Part shown: positions 1 to 8,950 of the stretch, one piece after another | How positions within the stretch are numbered: position 1 is the first letter of the stretch | Layout of the letters: each line of letters opens with the position of its first letter | Source of the DNA: Trachythela sp. YZ-2020 | Lineage: Eukaryota; Cnidaria; Anthozoa; Malacalcyonacea; Clavulariidae | Assembly: GCA_016169945.1 (NCBI GenBank) | Contig: JADLSH010000249.1 | Location: forward strand, 868,001-932,000 | Direction of reading: 5' to 3' | Length of the DNA stretch: 64,000 nt | The notes under the pieces: model-generated | Databases searched by the model: none | Seen by the model: the letters and a program-made list of their open reading frames with translations, nothing else | Told to the model about the DNA's origin: nothing | Translations under genes and position numbers: made by a program

Positions 1-240
1 AAGCGCTCATTAATGCCGTGAGGATGAATGGTGCCAAGTTGGGAAATGAGACGCATTTCTTGCCTTTTACGGCTATCATTGCTGCCAGAAATGGGACGCA
101 GAGCTCGAATTTTCATATCTGAAACACTGTGATTGCCAGCATGAAATACAGTAGATGAGATGAGAGAAGGTGCACGTGAAATGGTGCTTAATGGTGTACT
201 TAGATTTTGTTGCCGAAATTGTAGTGGAAGAATCTATATA
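1..240 (-). mobile_element. Penelope-like element fragment, inverted copy
   Basis: Positions 1-129 are close to the reverse complement of about 700-830, and 152-240 to that of about 477-567. This is a second, inverted copy of the PLE 3' coding region found downstream. It lacks about 120 bp corresponding to the GIY-YIG core. Its far end keeps the expected end of the endonuclease frame (...HPHGINER on the minus strand), which the plus-strand copy has lost. It is a non-coding relic. Confidence 0.75.
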
Positions 241-450
241 ACTTGCCATTTAGCAAAACGTGCCATTAATAGGTGACGACGAGTCCTGTGGTAGAGAGCT
301 ATGGACTAGGGTTTCACGGATATTTTTACTATATCGAGACGAGACTAAGGGGTTATCGGAGAAAATGGAAGATGTTTCAGGGTCGTTTTTCAAGATATGA
401 AAATTCTTCCTAATGACACCCCTTAAGAGTTAAGTAAGTTTCTTTTTGGT

Positions 451-1250
451 GTGAAGCTGTGTAAAACCTATAAATATATAGATTCTTCCACTACAATTTC
501 GGCACCAAAATCTAAGTACACTATTAAGCACCATTTCACGTGCACCTCCTCTCATCTCATCTACTGTATTTCATGCAGTAAATGTGGCATGCTCTATATT
601 GGTGAAACTGGTAGATATTTAAGGATAAGGTTTGGTGAGCATCGTCGTGCTGTCGCAGACAATGATGCTAAACAACCTGTTGCCAGACATTTTAACACTG
701 GCAATCATGCACAGTGTTTCAGATGTGAAAATTCGAGCTCTGTGTCCCATTTCTGGCAGCAATGATAGCCGTAAAAGGCAAGAAATGCGTCTCTTTTCCC
801 AACTTGGCACCATTCATCCTCACGGCATTCTCTTACATTTAACCCCTATCTGTTTATGCCTGCCATCAGCAGATATTCTACATCTCACCTCATCTCATAC
901 ATAGTTCCATATTTTCTCATATTCTTGTTTGTATCATCTCCTTACATGCTAATATATTTTGTGATGTGATTTCCATATTTTGTTCATAGTTTGTTTTGAT
1001 TAAATCCATCTGATTGGTTTATTTTTTATCACGTGATCGCTTTTGTATTCCCTATAAAAGCACATGTTTTTCCCCGACCCATTCTACTAACTTCCGGACG
1101 AAGAGCCTTCGCTCGAAACGTCGAAGTTCTTATTGTATTTTTCAGGTAGTTTTATCCTACTCCATCGCCGAACCATACTACCTCAGCCTTGATTCCCACA
1201 CCTTCTCTGCAATGTCTATACCACTCCGCATCTTCTGATGTCTTCATTCC
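451..1250 (+). mobile_element. Penelope-like retroelement 3' part with GIY-YIG endonuclease remnant
   Basis: An open frame at 451-765 (104 residues) carries a Cys pair (CISCSKC) followed by LYIGETG, then R..EHR and HFN..H. This is the pattern of the GIY-YIG endonuclease domain fused to the C-terminus of Penelope-like reverse transcriptases. The expected continuation (QLGTIHPHGI) is in another frame from about 735 to 830, so there is a frameshift near 718-735. No reverse transcriptase is visible upstream. The tail at about 1085-1160 carries the AACTTCCGGACGAAG...CGAAACGTCGAAG terminal motif that recurs at 4880, 26040, 36010, 49050 and 63920. It is a truncated, inactive copy. Confidence 0.75.
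1089..1128 (+). ncRNA. hammerhead-ribozyme-like fold at PLE terminus
   Basis: A 6-bp stem I (AACTTC 1089-1094 with GAAGTT 1123-1128) encloses CGGACGA (1095-1101), a stem II of GAGC/GCTC with loop CTTC (1103-1114), GAAA (1115-1118), C, and GTC (1120-1122). This order resembles a type I hammerhead (CUGANGA, stem II, GAAA, GUH). Penelope-like elements are known to carry hammerheads in their terminal repeats. Two deviations argue against activity here: U4 is G, and there is an extra A before stem II. Stem III would be only A-C/G-U. Confidence 0.3.
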
Positions 1251-1284
1251 CCATTTTATCTTTGAGAGAAACGCATAGAAAACC

Positions 1285-1445
1285 GGAGTACAGGAGGAAA
1301 TCTGTGGTGTTTGGTCAAGTCAAACTGAAAGCACTCTTCTGACATGCGACTTAAGCGAAATTATGATCAGACAACTGCATATTGCATGAATCGAATCCGG
1401 TCCCAGAGATGACAGGCATATGCACTAACAACTGCATGTTGCCGT
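1285..1445 (-). mobile_element. tRNA-derived SINE copy
   Basis: Read on the minus strand, a tRNA-like head (GTTGTTAGTGCATATGC as an A-box-like stretch, GGATTCGATTC as B-box) is followed by the shared body CAATATGCAGTTG...TCTGATCATAATTTCGC and then the CCTCCTGTACTCCGG segment. The same order recurs at 2525-2670 (-), 3145-3320 (+), 37790-37960 (-) and 52160-52300 (-). Boundaries are approximate. Confidence 0.6.
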
Positions 1446-1508
1446 CACATGTGACGGCAACACTCCATTATATAGTAACTCCCATAATCTATATTTTTAC
1501 AAATGTAG

Positions 1509-4500
1509 GTATTACTGTCCCTTACCTTTGAACACAACAACAGTTTAAGAGAACAGATCAACTCCATCTTGGACACTGATTTGATCAAACAACAAAGTGT
1601 ACATGGCAATGTGGACATCCCTGGCTATGCTAACTTTATTATTCAAACTATGTCCAAAATATGCGTACCAGCGAGAGATGGTGATATTAAGGAACTAAGT
1701 TCGGTCGAAGGCAGTCTGGTGGCACTGTTTAGGTGAGGGAATTGTTGAATATATGATATGAGTTGCAACTCTATACAAAGAGAGTTGCATCTCTCGCTAG
1801 CGTTTGAGCGCCAATTCTCATCGACTCTCGTCAACCTTGAGCTGGTTCAAATTTTGATGAGAGTTGATGAGAGTTTTCCCTCGTTTGACCGGTACTCGCG
1901 GTAATATCCACTCAACTCTCATGTAACTCTTGTTCTCGTTTGAGGTTTGACCAGGGCATGAGAGTGGATGAAACTCTCATGCAAACACTCGCCTGTCAAC
2001 TCTCATTCCTCGTTTGACCAAGGCTTTATGCTAAGAACCGTCAATCACCAGTGTGGAACGCGTTTACCTTAGGCCATGAGAATGAAAGTAATAGAATACC
2101 GTCCGAACATTTTTGGAAAGTAATGCGGGGTTTTTTTCATTATTCATTTTTTAAAAGATCCCTTTCTTTTCTATATTTTGGGTATACAGTAGTTTAAATT
2201 ATATGGACAATGCAAACATTGACCACTTTCATAACAAAGTGGCATATTACGATGTGCGATCTTGCTTTGACAACATCAGACATACATACAATTGTCCTTA
2301 TTGATCCCAAGAACATCGAAAATGGCATTGGCTATAATTTTTGTGCTGTATTAAATTTGTGTAAGGCCTTGATTATGATATTTAGTGTCAAAATGCTTGA
2401 ATATTTCTGCAAATCAGCAAATAATGAAAGTTTGACAAATAATGAATTTTTTTGTGCGGGACTTAAACTGATGCGGGCGGTGGACGGTATTCTATTGCTT
2501 TCATTCCGATGGCCTTAGCTCTGAGTTCGTCGGGATAGTTTGTTGCAAACGGAATGCGTTCCTCTCGCATGTGCCTGAGGCCAAATTGTCATCAGGCAAC
2601 TGCATATTGCTCGAATCGAACCCTGGTCACACTAAGCACTAACCACTTGGTACCTTTAAGGGCCTCCAGGGAGAACAGTATATAACTGATGGAGTTACCC
2701 TTCTAAAATACAGCTTATCATCATCAGTATCACCTTTCATTTGCAGGGAAATTTTTCGCGTTTTGGACATAATGAAATTGGACATGGCAAATTACAAACT
2801 GTCTGTTCTACGACCACAAATCCTTCAGCAATCAGTTGAATACGAACGTCAAAAGTTTAAGGAATATTTAAAAGCAAATCCAAACGGTCTACTCTCGACC
2901 AAACAGTGGATAAAAAGGGGCCACGATATAGCCAGAAATGAACTTAATGTTTCTGAGGGGAATATAGCGGTAGATGGTGATGATAGGGATAATTCAGGAG
3001 CATCTGGCGGTAACGTTGGTCATGAAGGGACAATGAAAGTGGAATTGGTGGATATATGTAGACATTGTTATATCGGGATTTTGTTGGGTGAAGGAGGGTT
3101 CCCATTTCCAGAGGTAATATAGAACCCCTAAAACACTTCTTCGTGCAGTTGGGGGCACAGTGGTTAATGTATGCGCGTCTTTCACCTCTGTGACCAAAGT
3201 TCGACTCTTGCAATATGCAATTGTGTGGTTATAATTTCACTTCAGTCGCATGTGAGAAGAGTGCTTCCAGTTTGACTCTAGCAAACACAGCGGTTTTCTC
3301 CGGGTACTCGGTTTCCTCCTGTAGTAACACTGGACCAAAAAATGGCCCTTACTGGGCCTCTAGAGAGAACAGTTAATAACTGATAACTGGTATAAATAGA
3401 GTGAGTTTAGTTCACGTTTCCTCCTGTAGTAACAGTGGATCGATAAGAGATGGCGCTTACTGGACCTCTAGGGAGAACAGTTTAGAACTGATAGAGCTAT
3501 CCAGTATAAATAAAGTTAGTTTAGTTTACCTCCTGTAGTAACACTAGACCAATGAGGGATGGCTAATCCTGGACATCTAGGGAGAACAGCCGGTTTAGAA
3601 CTGATAGAACTATCCAATATAAGTAAAGTTAAGCCCCGGTCAAACGAGGATGAGAATTAATGAGAATTGCAACTCTCGCTCGCGTTTGACCGCCAACTCT
3701 CATGAACTCTCATGCACTCTCATCAACTTTGAGCTGGTTAAAATTTTGATGAGAGTTTTGCTCGTTTGACCGGTCATGACAGTTGCATAAGAATTCTAAA
3801 CAACTATAGACAGACTAGTGTTTTGCACTTTCTATAAAAAATAGCTAATTTAACAAAATAACACGTTATGACTGTGTCTATAACAAGAAAAGCTAAGATG
3901 GAAATTTAGACACCAAAATATTAAAATTATTCTCAGGGCTCCATTTTGCGCGCTAAAGTACTTTCTGTCGCAACTCTCATCCTCGTTTGACCGGGGCTTT
4001 ATAGTTTAGTTTTCTCATATTGTTTTCTATATAGACTTTATTCATGGACAATTATCGTGTAGCGGAGATGAGGGTGTCTGCACAATGTCTTATCAAAGTC
4101 GCATCTGTCGTTGCCGTTACTTTAAACATCGTGGGCAGACATTTAGCGACTGATGCTGAATATAAAAGAACGATTAAGGAATCTGTTGCAGTTCTACTGA
4201 AGGGCATACAAGAAAGGTAAGGGGTAATGCTATAGAAATTTGGAATATTTCAAGACCTTTCAACCATTTTAAATATTGTTGTATATATTGAACACTATTA
4301 TTTGCTTTTAGTGATCTTGCAAATGCCTTTCCAAATATTTGCGAGCAAGTACTCAAGGAAACGGAATCGTTCTTATCAAAAAGGGAGTTGACAAGTTTGG
4401 GTGAAGAGAAATCCAGTTTGTTGAGGCAACAAATTATGAATTTGTCAGACGAAGGGAACAATATCTGCCAGTTAATCAGTAAGTTATTGGAACAGTATTG

Positions 4501-5987
4501 AATATTACGAATGGAAGAAGTTTGTACTAGAAATCTGGATAGCTCTATCAGTTCTAAACCGTTCTTCCTAGAGGTCCAGTAAGGGCATCCCTTGTTGGTC
4601 CAGTATTACTACAGGAGGAAACCTAAACTAAACCGACTTTAGTTATACTGGATAGTTCTATCAGTTCTAAACTGTTCTCCCTAGAGGTCTAGTGAAGTTA
4701 TTCCTTATTGTTCCAGTGTTACTACAGGAGGAAACCTAAACTAAACTAACTTTATTTATACTGGATAGCTCTATCAGTTCTAAGATAATATCTCGAACGT
4801 GTGGTGCCAGTGTAGGTAGTTTCTTTACGAAATACTGTGGTTCTGTTGGATCAATCTATACCTGACAAATACAATAAGAACTTCGACGTTTCGAGCGAAG
4901 GCCCTTCGTCTGGAAGTTAGCTAACTTCGAAGTTCTTATTGTATTTGTCAGGTAGATTGATCCAATAGAACCGCAGTATTTCGTACTATCAGTTCTAAAC
5001 TGTTCTACGTAGAGGTCCTGTAAGGATCACCACTTATTGATCCAGTGTCACTACAAGAGGAAACCTAAACTAAACAAACTTTATACTGGATAGCTCTATC
5101 AGTTCTAAACTGTTCTACCTAGAGGTCCTGTAAGGGTCGTCCCTTATTGATCCAGTGTCACTACAAGAGGAAACCTAAACTAAACAAACTTTATACTGGA
5201 TAGCTCTATCAGTTCTAAACTGTTCTACCTAGAGGTCCTGTAAGGATCACCACTTATTGATCCAGTGTCACTACAAGAGGAAACCTAAACTAAACAAACT
5301 TTATACTGGATAGCTCTATCAGTTCTAAACTGTTCTACCTAGAGGTCCTGTAAGGATCACCACTTATTGATCCAGTGTCACTACAAGAGGAAACCTAAAA
5401 TAAACAAACTTTATACTGGATAGCTCTATCAGTTCTAAACTGTTCTCCCTAGAGGTCCAGTAAGGGTCATCCCTTATTGATCCAGTGTTACTACAGGAGG
5501 AAACCTGAACTAAACTAACTTTATTTATACTGAATAGCTCTATCAGTTCTAAACTGTTCTCCCTAGAGGTCCAGTAAGGGTCACCCTTATTGATCCAGTG
5601 TTACTATACAAGAGGAAACCTAAACTAAACTAGCTTTATTTATACTGGATAGCTCTATCAGTTCAAAACTGTTCTCCCTAGAGGTCCTGTAAGATCATCA
5701 CTGGTGCTGTTACTCTACTATTAGGTTCTTTCTGAACAATATCAGTACTGTATTTAACATTTTTATTTTCTCTCCATATAGGAAAGCGAATGTATGATTT
5801 TCTGAAGAAATGTTTGCTCCAACCCAATGCCTCGAATTCTGCCACACTGACAGTGCCTGCAGCGCTAGCAGACATCGAACATGAGCTACTTGATATAAAC
5901 AAGAAATTTGGACATCTCGCCTCACATAATTATGCTGTATTTAGACCATTTTACGAAGAAATCTTGAAGAATATTCCAACGTCATAA
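1509..5987 (+). CDS. TCP11L1: T-complex protein 11-like (TCP11 family), 3' five exons
   Basis: Exons are 1509-1732, 2747-3113, 4035-4216, 4312-4478 and 5782-5987 (stop TAA). All have AG/GT borders and phases that join without a break into 381 residues. Exon 1 here gives LREQINSILDTDLIKQQSVHG, exon 2 VLDIMKLDMANYKLSVLRP then QQSVEYERQKF, and exon 3 ETLFMDNYRVAEM. These are the conserved blocks of the TCP11 domain. The family is about 450-500 residues, so about 100 N-terminal residues (including the EIKEVLLS region just before 1509) are encoded upstream of the window. Residues after QKFKEYLKANPN form a low-complexity acidic/Gly insert (about 2950-3040) before the second half of the domain. TCP11-like proteins are all-helical and intracellular with poorly defined biochemistry; mammalian TCP11 is a sperm protein. 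TCP11L2 is an alternative assignment. Introns are filled with MITEs, a SINE and a 110-bp array. Confidence 0.88.
1740..2030. mobile_element. AACTCTCAT-rich MITE, truncated copy
   Basis: It shares TCAAATTTTGATGAGAGTT, the repeated AACTCTCAT words and the terminal CTCGTTTGACC.AGGCTTTA with the intact copy at 3632-3998. Only the right terminus is recognisable. It lies in a TCP11-like intron. Further degraded members are at 23880-24720, 33770-33920 and 47300-47500. Confidence 0.65.
2072..2514. mobile_element. Harbinger-type MITE with TTA target duplication
   Basis: Terminal inverted repeats GGCCATGAGAATGAAAGTAA / TTGCTTTCATTCCGATGGCC extend about 33 bp. They are flanked by TTA at 2069-2071 and 2515-2517. 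A 3-bp TTA duplication is typical of PIF/Harbinger elements. The open frame inside (2210-2518) has no recognisable domain. Confidence 0.75.
2525..2725 (-). mobile_element. tRNA-derived SINE copy
   Basis: On the minus strand GTGGTTAGTGCTTAGTG (A-box-like) and GGGTTCGATTCGAGC (B-box) precede CAATATGCAGTTG. A short piece of the GGGAGAACAGT.TATAACTGAT tail lies on the opposite side (2669-2700). The copy is partial and inside a TCP11-like intron. Confidence 0.55.
3145..3625 (+). mobile_element. SINE with three tail modules
   Basis: A tRNA-like head (CACAGTGGTTAATGTATGCG, then AAAGTTCGACTCTTGC) at 3150-3213 is followed by the body with GCATGTGAGAAGAGTGCTTCC. Then come three diverged copies of the tail module CCTCCTGTAGTAACACTGG...AGAACAGTTTAGAACTGATAG...GTATAAATAAAGTTAG. 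This copy shows that the SINE body and the dispersed ~110-bp tandem repeat are one unit. Confidence 0.65.
3632..3998. mobile_element. AACTCTCAT MITE, intact, TTA target duplication
   Basis: Inverted termini AGCCCCGGTCAAACGAGGAT / ATCCTCGTTTGACCGGGGCT are perfect over about 25 bp. They are flanked by TTA at 3629-3631 and 3999-4001, again Harbinger-like. The interior is rich in AACTCTCAT words in both orientations. It lies 34 bp before the acceptor of the TCP11-like exon at 4035. Confidence 0.85.
4500..5700 (-). repeat. SINE-tail tandem array, 110-bp period
   Basis: Units contain CTGGATAGCTCTATCAGTTC, TAAACTGTTCT.CCTAGAGGTCC, then TTGATCCAGTGT.ACTACA.GAGGAAACC. TTATACTGGA starts at 5081, 5191, 5301 and 5411, an exact 110-bp period with very few differences, so these copies were homogenised recently. 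Flanking units are 113-117 bp and more diverged. The array sits in the last TCP11-like intron and is split at about 4800-4990 by a PLE-derived hairpin. Confidence 0.85.
4800..4990. repeat. PLE-terminus inverted repeat inside the array
   Basis: ACGAAATACTGTGGTTCT...GATCAATCTA.ACCTGACAAATACAATAAGAACTTCGA on the left is answered by its reverse complement on the right up to GCAGTATTTCGTA. The arms are about 85 bp and meet at GGAAGTTAGCTAACTTC. The left arm carries the hammerhead-like motif on the minus strand; the right arm has lost its centre. Confidence 0.7.
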
Positions 5988-6108
5988 CTGCATAATTTCA
6001 ACATATTTTAACATAACTGCGTTTGCATTCCAACCGCGTCCGGAACGCGGTACCAGGTCGATTAGAAGATTTAGAACGCAAGAAGGCATTCCAATTTATA
6101 GTGTACAC

Positions 6109-6475
6109 CAAGGCATATTTTAACTAATATACTGGGGGGCCACTTGGTCCCCCAGGCCCTCTTGATGGCCCCCCACTCACACAAAATTGGCCCCCCACTC
6201 CCTGGGCCCTTTATACATTGGGTCGTTTACAGAGTAACTGATTTGTCTGTGTTTAACGAAATATTGTTTTTATGGCTTATATAGTTAGACATTTTTAAAG
6301 TTTTAGTTAAAACATTGAAATACTATTGGCTTGGCAATTTCAGAGCTCCAGATTTCAAAATCTTCCCGGGAAAAAACTCCCCCAGACCCCTACAGGGCTC
6401 GCGCCTTCAGCACTCAGATTAAGGGCCCTTTTTCACAAATGGCCCCCCACTTAGAAATCCTTAAAATATGCCCTG
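6109..6475. mobile_element. hAT-type MITE with 8-bp target duplication
   Basis: Termini CAAGGCATATTTTAA / TTAAAATATGCCCTG are inverted repeats, flanked by an exact 8-bp direct repeat GTGTACAC (6101-6108 and 6476-6483). An 8-bp duplication with CAGGG-like ends is characteristic of hAT elements. The interior is rich in GGCCCCCCACT. Confidence 0.85.
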
Positions 6476-6722
6476 GTGTACACAAACTACGATATTTGTA
6501 CAGTGAACAGCCTAGTAAACGGAATAGATCGCTCATGTTTAAACTAAAATGTAATACTTTATATTTATTATTTTTTATCGTAATGGGCTAAAGTGAAATA
6601 CACCATGAAAGTTATATCAAAAATATTTTTGGTAGTGCAAGTCCATGCAGGTAATATTTTACGTACAGACAGTTTTGAACATTACGCAACTACTATTGGA
6701 GGACCCAAGTTTAGTGCTGACA

Positions 6723-7212
6723 CAGGGCTCGAAATAACGGTCGGTCAACGTCCGGCCAAAATGAGTAGTTGTCCGGTCAAACTCTCGCATGACCGGTCAT
6801 TTTGACCGGCTACTTTTTAAAGTTTACATGTAATTCAGTTGCTAAATAAAGCGAACGAGCAAACTATTTTCATGCAATTTTCTCGTGGATTAAGTTTCGA
6901 AGTTGCTGACAAGTGAAAATAGCCGGCACGCAGTGGCTGCAACTGTCAAAACTTATGTTCTTTGTTAATTTCGTCTGATGTTGCGTTTACTTTGAATAAT
7001 ATTTATTGTACGGACTTTACAATAAAACTCAGAAGTGATTCTTGACTTCTACAGACATTTCTCTAGTTACATTAAGTATTTTACATTTAAGGGGACTTTG
7101 TCAGACCTTAGTTTAGCTGAATAATGCGGCCAGAAATGCGGGATGTCCGAGCTAAAGTTGGTTTGGCCGGTCACCTTGACCGACGACCCTCCAGCCGTTA
7201 TTTCGCGCCCTG
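6723..7212. mobile_element. hAT-like TIR element, no clear target duplication
   Basis: The left end CAGGGCTCGAAATAACGG and right end CCGTTATTTCGCGCCCTG are inverted repeats. Internal words CCGGTCA and GACCGG recur. The flanks TGCTGACA and AAACATGG do not match, so the duplication has decayed or the termini were rearranged. Confidence 0.65.
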
Positions 7213-8081
7213 AAACATGGTATTACTACTTCTTTAATATAATGGTGTTGCACATATTACAAAGCAGTTAATTTGAGCAATTTGGTGTCATTAAATAACC
7301 ATATATATATAATGTTCTTAAACATACACCAAGCTGTTCCATCAAACAGTACGGTTTGTAAAGATTAATTGTGATTACGGGAACCACCGAGTATTTTTAC
7401 AAAATACAAAACAATGGTAACTCCAAAAATGAACATTTTAATATTATCTAGTTTTCGACTATGATGACTAGAACGTAGTCAAACGGCAGAGAATATTATA
7501 AAGCTACTGTTGTTTTGGGTTAATTGTAATACATATTAACTAGTTTAATACAGTGTACAATGGCAAAGCATAAATTGAAGCTAACTCCCGATTACTTTAG
7601 CTCACTCCTATTTTCTGAATGACGCCAGAGCAATTTGTTAGTGCCAGCCTTTGGAAGATGTGCCAAGCTCTTACTATAAATAATATACATATATACCCAT
7701 CTATAAAAATATACTATTTCCATAATGTTTACTTTTATATTACAATTACTAGTTACTGACTAGAAAGCAGTGATGAGGAACGTCCACAGCTAAGTCCGGA
7801 GCCTGTATAATGGTTAAAATTGTCCGCAAAAAAGTCTAAACAACGTGAAATTTGATTGGAAATTTTCGAACTTTGTCAGACACTTTTATCTCATTTTGAC
7901 TGTCGTGCTATGCTAGTTAAAGTCTGTTAACCAGTTAACAATACTTAATGCCAGCCTAGTTCCTGGCCTTTCACTTCTGCAATGCTTGGCAGCAAAGCGA
8001 GAAGGCCTAGCACAATTAACAAATTTGCCCTTCTAGAAACCATTTTTGCCCTTCTATGAATAAAACATAAACAGGTCAAAT
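7213..8081. other. intergenic, no gene seen
   Basis: AT-rich sequence between two TIR elements. No splice-bounded conserved frame, RNA gene or clear repeat was recognised on either strand. Confidence 0.5.
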
Positions 8082-8568
8082 CAGGCCTTAAAATATCGGT
8101 CAGCAGTGCCATCGGTCAAAATGTCCAGTGTCTTTCAGAATGGGTCGGACATTTTTATAATTATGTCCGATGGCCTTATGTTTAGTTTGGTGCGAAAATG
8201 TATTCTTTTAAAATCGTATACTGAAGCTAAATGTTGGGCAGTTATGCATTGATACTTTAAGGCCCGATCAAACGTCCGAGAACGCAAGTCATCACTTGCG
8301 TTGACTTACGATGCGACTGGTCAAACGAATACCCGGCTCCGCTGTCACGCTTAGCGGACCACATAACAGCTCTGATAAACATTTATGGGGTAAATTTACG
8401 TCGGACAAAGTTAAAGTTTGGTCGGACATCAATACAGTTGGGTCGGACAAACGGTAAACCTCAATTTTCCTTCGGTCGGACAGAATGTCCGGTGCATTTC
8501 TTTCTTGGTCAGACAATTTCACGAATGGGTTGGACAATGTCCGTGACCGACCGATATTTTAAGGCCTG
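8082..8568. mobile_element. TIR element rich in GTCGGACA words
   Basis: The ends CAGGCCTTAAAATATCGGTC / GACCGATATTTTAAGGCCTG are inverted repeats. CAAAT directly flanks both sides (8077-8081 and 8569-8573), 5 bp rather than the 8 expected for hAT. The interior repeats GGTCGGACA many times in both orientations, so it can fold extensively. Confidence 0.7.
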
Positions 8569-8950
8569 CAAATACACTTAAATTGTAATTAACCATACAA
8601 TAGAAATGAATCTGCTTTCATTGATACCTGTATTTAATATTTTGAATACCATATTGAAATAGCACGAAATCAGGCATTAAGGATTTGCCAAATGTGCTAG
8701 GCCTTCTAGCGCGCATCAGTTCGCCCGTAAATTTCACGCTCATGTCTGGAAACTAAGCTAACTTAATACTATATACAAATAGGAATAGTATTTTTTTCAA
8801 ACATATTGTGATACTGTAATCTCACATTCTTTGTGCATTCTTTGAAGAAAACAGATTGCTCTGTTTTGTGCAAAGATTGAGCAGTTGGTCAAAACGTCAG
8901 ACATCTAACCGTTAGTTCAGGCTCTGGAGTCTTAGGAAGTCCAAGGTCAC
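8569..8950. other. 3' flank of the BTB gene, nothing else seen
   Basis: AT-rich sequence downstream of the BTB gene stop codon (minus strand). It should contain that gene's 3' UTR, but no convincing AATAAA on the minus strand was located. Confidence 0.4.

Noticed and set aside
451..904. Independent host gene encoding a GIY-YIG nuclease
   Set aside because: Frameshifted, lacks a start context, has an inverted partner copy and PLE terminal motifs; best read as retroelement debris.
4500..5700. Regular 110-bp repeats as a possible CRISPR array
   Set aside because: The whole unit repeats with no unique spacers, the DNA is eukaryotic, and the same module is dispersed as a SINE tail.
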